Source of the DNA: Pseudomonadota bacterium
Lineage (GTDB): Bacteria > Pseudomonadota > Alphaproteobacteria > JAAXGF01
Reading direction: 5' to 3'
DNA: 9,818 nucleotides
Assembly (NCBI GenBank): GCA_022563655.1
Contig: JADFMW010000093.1
Span: 1 to 9,818 of the forward strand
Positions 6,604 through 9,818 of the stretch are shown here, in pieces. Position 1 is the stretch's first letter. Each line of letters starts with the position of its first letter. A program made the translations under genes and the position numbers. Under the pieces are notes generated by a model. That model searched no databases, had not been told where the DNA came from, and saw only the letters and a list, made by a program, of their open reading frames with translations.

Positions 6604-6700
6604 CGCGGCTCACCGGCCCGCCCCCCAGCTAAAGAGTCCGTGACGTCGTCCGACGCCGCCCCTCAAGCCCGGCCCGAGTAGCCGCGCGCAGGGGTGTTGG

Positions 6701-7582
6701 TTATGGAACGATCGCCATCCGCACATATCCGGCGGCGGTGATGATGAGGCCGAGGAAGACGCCGCCGATGGCCATAACGGAACCAACGGGATATTTGTCG
6801 ACGGCGAGCACCTTGCTCAACCAACTGAAGAGCGGCCAAAAAACGCCGCCCAACATGAAAATCCACACCCAAACCGAGGTGAAAAGGGTCGTGTAGAGAT
6901 AAGCGGCGATGAGATCGGTAAATACTACGTCGTGGGAAAACAGCAAGCCTCCGTTTATAAACATTTTAAAGACGGCGGCGGTTTTTGCGAAGATTCGGAA
7001 AACCAGTTCATCCGCTTTAGAAAAAACGTCTATTACAAAGAACGCTAATGAAACCGCGAGAGCAAAAATAACTACCGTCGCGACGAAGTCGACAAGCAAA
7101 TAAACCGCATTGTTGACAGCACCGCCCTTCGTCGTCATTCGGCCCAATACGAATCGGCTCTCCCAAAGAGAGAAATAGTCGGCAATTAGGTTTATCATAA
7201 CGCCAAGAAAGAAAAATGCAGGGAGCGCGGTGCCTACGTCGTATTCTGTGCCTAACTCTCTTCTCATCTCGTCAAGTAAGAAGTCTAGCCGCTGGGGCAA
7301 AAACACCACCCAGAGGATCAGTAAGAACGCCAAAATATTGATCGACACCGCAGCGGAGCGCTTGAAGCTCGGTCGCCGTCTTTGCCCGGGAACGAACAAA
7401 CGATCGAACATGATAAGGAACAAGGCGGGCCAAGTGTCATCGGCCCCGGAGACACGATTCAGTTTGTCGCGCACCCTATCCCTGAACTCGTCCGAGAGCT
7501 TGCCGTCGATGAAATAACCGAATCCCCCTACAGCGCCCACGGTCGAAATTCCCGCGATCAGCGGACCCAATCCATCTGGCAT
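6701..7582 (-). CDS. Six-span integral membrane protein, unknown function
   Basis: The 293-residue protein has hydrophobic segments at about 6-25 (weak), 78-96, 117-138, 157-185, 233-256 and 266-288. Between the first two lies a charged loop with FLIMFDRLFVPGQRRRPSFK; after the third comes NLIADYFSLWESRFV. From memory, FDR-x-F plus N-x-x-x-DY-x-SLxE-(S/T)R patterns recur in uncharacterised bacterial membrane proteins found in accessory regions, but I can name no function. No catalytic motif is visible. GC content is clearly lower than in the metabolic genes, and codons such as ATA, TTA and AAA are common, which suggests transfer. GGGGGG nine bases before the ATG is a poor ribosome site. A candidate promoter with boxes shared with the TIR gene lies just upstream (7611-7638). 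It could be the membrane effector or sensor of the neighbouring TIR/MltR-like genes. Confidence 0.75.
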   Translation of the reverse strand: MPDGLGPLIAGISTVGAVGGFGYFIDGKLSDEFRDRVRDKLNRVSGADDTWPALFLIMFDRLFVPGQRRRPSFKRSAAVSINILAFLLILWVVFLPQRLDFLLDEMRRELGTEYDVGTALPAFFFLGVMINLIADYFSLWESRFVLGRMTTKGGAVNNAVYLLVDFVATVVIFALAVSLAFFVIDVFSKADELVFRIFAKTAAVFKMFINGGLLFSHDVVFTDLIAAYLYTTLFTSVWVWIFMLGGVFWPLFSWLSKVLAVDKYPVGSVMAIGGVFLGLIITAAGYVRMAIVP

Positions 7583-7751
7583 GGGCTACTACCCCCCGTT
7601 CGTGTGGGACAATCTACCCGAACTACCATCAGGTGCCTACCGCGACTTGGCGCGGCGTTGGGACCGAACGGGAGATCGGGAGATGGAACGAGCGAGAAGC
7701 GCGCGGACCCGAGAGCGGGGTGGGTCGCCCCCAATTCATGTCGATGCTTGA
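7581..7751 (+). CDS. Possible 56-residue protein in the gap between two minus-strand genes
   Basis: ATG at 7581 opens a frame of 57 codons ending at TGA 7749-7751. It begins MGYYPPFVWDNLPELPSGAY and goes on RDLARRWDRTGDREMERARS, which reads like natural protein (Trp, Tyr and balanced charge). It fills the 153-base gap almost exactly, touching the start of the membrane gene by two bases and overlapping the end of the MltR-like gene by 16. Against it: no ribosome site, opposite strand to all neighbours, and a shared element here has an alternative reading as a promoter for the minus strand. The words LPELP and GA recur in frame in the two other copies of that element. Not recognised; coding status uncertain. 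Confidence 0.25.
   Translation: MGYYPPFVWDNLPELPSGAYRDLARRWDRTGDREMERARSARTRERGGSPPIHVDA
7606..7636 (-). repeat. Copy 1 of a dispersed element with promoter-like boxes
   Basis: Core on the plus strand CTACCCGAACTACCA (7614-7628), shared with 9586-9634 and 9669-9717. Read on the minus strand it holds AGGCAC, 16 bases, then TAGATT, which ends 28 bases before the ATG of the membrane-protein gene, a natural promoter position. The same 16-base spacing occurs in the other two copies. Confidence 0.6.
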
Positions 7752-8291
7752 GTTTCATTCCGGTCGAGCATCTCGTTGATGGCTTCGCCGGCTGTGCCAG
7801 GGTGCTTCTCAAGGCAGTCAAAGAGGATGAACAAGAAGCGAACCAGCATGAGAAACCAGCCCTTGTTATCAAGCTTTAGCTTGTGATTTGATCCGCCTAG
7901 AGCCCCTCTCATGGCCTTGAAAGATTTCAGGGATTCGATCTCACGCACGATCAGTTCATGATCGAACGAAATCGGCACCGTTGAGTGAGCGAATGCGTTC
8001 CTAATTGCTTTAAGTGAATGTAAGTTCTCTGCCATTGGGCTTGTTATAATGCCGAAGGCATTAGCAATTAGAATTTTCGAGTGAAAATCTGATAGCGGGC
8101 CATGCGCGCTGAATAACTGACCAATTAAGTTTCTATTTTTGATTTTCAACTTTTTGATGAGCAGTTTTTCGAGGTATGCCTCAATTATGGCCGTTGCCGT
8201 AATCGATGCGGAGAGGTCAGTCCCGTCGTGGAGAGAATCCAGGATTCTTTCAGCCTCTGGTGGGGCGGGAAATTTTCTGGTAAGCTTTCAT
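7736..8291 (-). CDS. MltR-like protein with a probable frameshift near its start
   Basis: The downstream part (TTG at 8149 to 7736, 137 residues) contains LFSAHGPLSDFHSKILIANA, then HSLKAIRNAFAHS and ISFDHELIV, a pattern I associate with the mannitol operon repressor (MltR) family. The same frame is open to 8287 and adds the expected N-terminal helices (PPEAERILDSLHDGTDLSAS, ATAIIEAYLEKLLIKKL), but has no ATG, GTG or TTG there. An ATG at 8291-8289 reads MKAYQK in another frame and joins KFPAPPEAER if one A of the AAAA run (8276-8273) is removed. I infer a one-base insertion, or sequencing error, and a start at 8291. Low GC marks it as acquired. MltR relatives are all-helical and mostly uncharacterised; here it lies downstream of a TIR gene. 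Confidence 0.6.
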
Positions 8292-8370
8292 AATGCTTGG
8301 CGACTTGACATCTGACGGGATCTCTTCCCAAAACGCAATCGACCAGCGTCGCGATGAGCTGCTTCTCAGG

Positions 8371-8490
8371 CTACTGAAGACGCCCCCGCAGCCGCTTGGG
8401 CGTGTAGCTGCCGACGACGACGTCGCGGGGGCCGTCGGGGGGCGGGTTGGGGTTCGTGAGCAACATCTTGGTGCTAGGCGGGCTCGTCAC
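8371..8490 (-). CDS. 39-residue frame coupled to the TIR gene, or remnant of a longer gene
   Basis: GTG at 8490-8488 overlaps the TIR stop codon in a GTGA arrangement, typical of coupled translation. The frame starts MTSPPSTKMLLTNPNPPPDG, continues PRDVVVGSYTPKRLRGRLQ and ends at TAG 8373-8371. VVVGSYTPKRLRGRL looks like real protein. After the TAG the same frame goes on open (PEKQLIATLVDC), so the stop may be a lesion in a longer gene that once ran into the MltR-like gene. No ribosome site beyond the coupling. Function unknown. Confidence 0.35.
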   Translation of the reverse strand: MTSPPSTKMLLTNPNPPPDGPRDVVVGSYTPKRLRGRLQ

Positions 8491-9473
8491 TCATTTGGCG
8501 GCGCCTCCTCCGCACCGGCGTCTTTGGCGGCCTGTGCAAGGGGTCCATAGTACGAAAAAAGCTTCCCCAGATTTTGTCGTATTAATTTAACCATCGCCGT
8601 CTCCAGCCCGTGCTGAGCAGCGAGGTCGGGAGTGCGTGTTGCCGATGCTATGGCACGACGAAACACACTGAGCTTCCGTAGGACACTGCGGAAGTCATTG
8701 TCCCTGGCCGCCTGGTATGCATCGACGCCGGCGTGGAACACGGCCGAATTCCTTTCTAAAAACACCTCCGCAATACGCATTATCATCGCCGGATCGTCAG
8801 AATCGGTGGCAGGTATTCGATTCACACTATCTCTAATGTCAGCCAAGTCCGGAGCCGCGTAGATGTGTTCTACATACTTCACCCCTCCCTGAGACACCTC
8901 CGGGACTTCGCGGATATGCGCGTCCAGCGCGCGCACGCGGGCTACGAGATCCTCCAGAATCTCGGGTTGAGGGCGCGTGCGTGTCGCGGGCGACGAGGAC
9001 GCGGGTATCGCCGCGAGGGCCTCCTCGAAATTCGGCCAGAGGAGACCGAACAAATCCTGCATACGGGTGTCCGAATCGGCTGATTCCGCCGCGTCGTTGA
9101 TGGATTTGACGACCTCGCGCACCCCGGACTGATCGAGTTTCTTGGTCTGGAACTGGGCCAGCGGGTACGTGATGTCGCTAACTTCGAGGTCCAGAAGCAG
9201 GGGGATGACCCGGCTTTCCTGCATGGACTTCGCCAGGGCGCCGGCCTCGAAGAGAACCCAGGGGGCGTCCAAATTTTCCGGCGTGAGACAGATGATGCCG
9301 AAGTTGGCGGCCTCGAGCTCCTTCGACACGGCATCCGCCCACCGCTCTCCGGCGCCGATGTCGGCGCCCGAGTGCCAGGGTTCGACGTAGTGGAGCACCA
9401 TCGGGAGCCACCTGTGGAGGGCTTGCGCCACCGCCTTGCTGCGCGCGCCGCTCCAACTGATGAAGACTTTCAT
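8487..9473 (-). CDS. TIR-domain protein (bacterial NADase-type TIR)
   Basis: The 328-residue protein has an N-terminal TIR domain (about 1-150): KVFISWSGARSKAVAQALHR, then VEPWHSGADIGAGERW (30-45), then GIICLTPENLDAPWVLFEAG (59-78). Glu76 in the WVLFEAGAL motif aligns, by family knowledge, with the catalytic glutamate of TIR enzymes that cleave NAD+. Residues 165-200 hold a helical linker (ILEDLVARVRALDAHIREV), and residues 225-315 a helical C-terminal region of unknown type that may sense a trigger or form oligomers. GAGG lies seven bases before the ATG. Bacterial TIR proteins of this kind often act in abortive anti-phage defence by depleting NAD+. Downstream on the same strand lie a coupled short frame, an MltR-like gene and a membrane protein; upstream are two copies of a shared element. 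The TIR call is firm, the defence role inferred. Confidence 0.88.
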   Translation of the reverse strand: MKVFISWSGARSKAVAQALHRWLPMVLHYVEPWHSGADIGAGERWADAVSKELEAANFGIICLTPENLDAPWVLFEAGALAKSMQESRVIPLLLDLEVSDITYPLAQFQTKKLDQSGVREVVKSINDAAESADSDTRMQDLFGLLWPNFEEALAAIPASSSPATRTRPQPEILEDLVARVRALDAHIREVPEVSQGGVKYVEHIYAAPDLADIRDSVNRIPATDSDDPAMIMRIAEVFLERNSAVFHAGVDAYQAARDNDFRSVLRKLSVFRRAIASATRTPDLAAQHGLETAMVKLIRQNLGKLFSYYGPLAQAAKDAGAEEAPPNE

Positions 9474-9585
9474 CTCAGGACCTCGCCGCCGGGCGCACTT
9501 GTCGGCGATGGTCTGGCGGGTGGGCGGTCACGGCTCCGCCGCTTCCCGCCGCCGCTCGGGCCGGTTTTGGTTCCCAATTTCATGT

Positions 9586-9634
9586 TGAGCAATTTACACG
9601 AACTACCATTGGGGGCAAAGATTTGTGGGCTGAG
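9586..9634 (-). repeat. Copy 2 of the dispersed element, upstream of the TIR gene
   Basis: This 49-base copy matches copy 3 (9669-9717) at 34 positions, and 13 of the 15 differences are transitions. On the minus strand it holds TTGCCC (9618-9613), 16 bases, then TAAATT (9596-9591), which would start a transcript about 110 bases before the TIR ATG. On the plus strand it reads NLHELPLGAK before a stop, echoing the possible protein at 7581. The 112 bases between this copy and the TIR start, and the 34 bases between copies 2 and 3, show nothing else. Confidence 0.6.
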
Positions 9635-9668
9635 CTCGCCGATTTAGTTCCCCACCCCCACTTGCTGT

Positions 9669-9717
9669 AGGGCAGTCTACCCGAACTACCACTAGGGGCA
9701 AAAGCTCATAGGCTAGG
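9669..9717 (-). repeat. Copy 3 of the dispersed element
   Basis: It lies 83 bases from copy 2. On the minus strand it carries TTGCCC (9701-9696), 16 bases, then TAGACT (9679-9674). The plus-strand core CTACCCGAACTACCA is identical to copy 1. It could be a second, upstream promoter of the TIR gene or one unit of a tandem regulatory repeat. Confidence 0.6.
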
Positions 9718-9762
9718 CAGACCCGAGTAGGCGCCGTATGCGGGGACGGGCTTGCGCCCGCC

Positions 9763-9818
9763 TCACCCCTTCTTCCGGATCAGGAACGTAAACACCCCGG
9801 CGGCCTCGCGCGTCTCGA
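9763..9818 (-). CDS. Last codons of a minus-strand gene cut by the right edge
   Basis: On the minus strand the frame from 9816 reads ETREAAGVFTFLIRKKG and stops at TGA 9765-9763. GVFTFLIRKK resembles the final beta-strand of SAM-dependent methyltransferases, but 17 residues are too few to decide. The region from here to the element at 9717 holds a five-pair stem (CGGGC-TTGC-GCCCG) without a T-run, which could lie at the end of this gene. Confidence 0.4.
   Translation of the reverse strand, partial: ETREAAGVFTFLIRKKG

Noticed and set aside
5436..6632. Plus-strand open frame of 398 codons across cystathionine beta-synthase and the Nudix gene
   Set aside because: Antisense to one well-supported gene and out of frame with another; no family motif.
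8270..8291. Programmed frameshifting at the AAAATTT run of the MltR-like gene
   Set aside because: The run resembles a -1 slippery site, but the shift needed here is +1, so the usual mechanism does not fit.
8293..8550. Plus-strand open frame of 85 codons between the MltR-like and TIR genes
   Set aside because: No ribosome site and low-complexity product; the minus strand carries the coding signal here.
9372..9647. Plus-strand open frame of 91 codons over the TIR start region
   Set aside because: Mostly antisense to the TIR domain; only its last codons are of interest, as part of the repeated element.
9748..9765. Intrinsic terminator at the end of the right-edge gene
   Set aside because: Only five stem pairs and no T-run on either strand.

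Overview
The window looks like a GC-rich proteobacterial chromosome, most likely an alphaproteobacterium. The taxon is an inference from base composition, codon use and gene mix; no rRNA or tRNA is present to settle it. Three blocks can be separated.

Block 1 (about 1-3335, plus strand) is a tightly packed, phage-like run of eight genes with 4-base overlaps or gaps of a few bases. In order it holds the 3' end of an unrecognised gene, a one-span membrane/coiled-coil protein (holin or spanin type, carrying a probable frameshift), a GH108 N-acetylmuramidase (endolysin), a small membrane protein with the histidine boxes of the fatty-acid hydroxylase superfamily, a class 3 lipase with a complete Ser-Asp-His triad, a lipoprotein, and two small proteins of which the last is hydrophobic. 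It reads as the lysis or envelope end of a prophage or domesticated phage cluster, with two unexpected lipid-acting enzymes in it. A GC-rich palindromic repeat has added tails to two of these genes and fills the first 125 bases of the window.

Block 2 (3409-6603) is metabolic. Cystathionine beta-synthase and a cystathionine gamma-lyase/gamma-synthase family enzyme form a minus-strand operon for transsulfuration. A Nudix hydrolase is transcribed divergently from them.

Block 3 (6701-9762) is an accessory, island-like segment, mostly on the minus strand and partly much lower in GC. It holds a TIR-domain protein of the NADase type, a 39-residue frame coupled to it, an MltR-like protein whose 5' end appears frameshifted, and a six-span membrane protein. 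Three copies of a 31-49 bp element lie upstream of the TIR gene (two) and the membrane-protein gene (one). Each copy contains a promoter-like pair of boxes with the same 16-base spacer, so the genes may be co-regulated. A TIR effector, an MltR-like protein and a membrane protein under a shared element make this the best candidate for an undescribed system, probably anti-phage defence. At the right edge the last codons of another minus-strand gene are visible.
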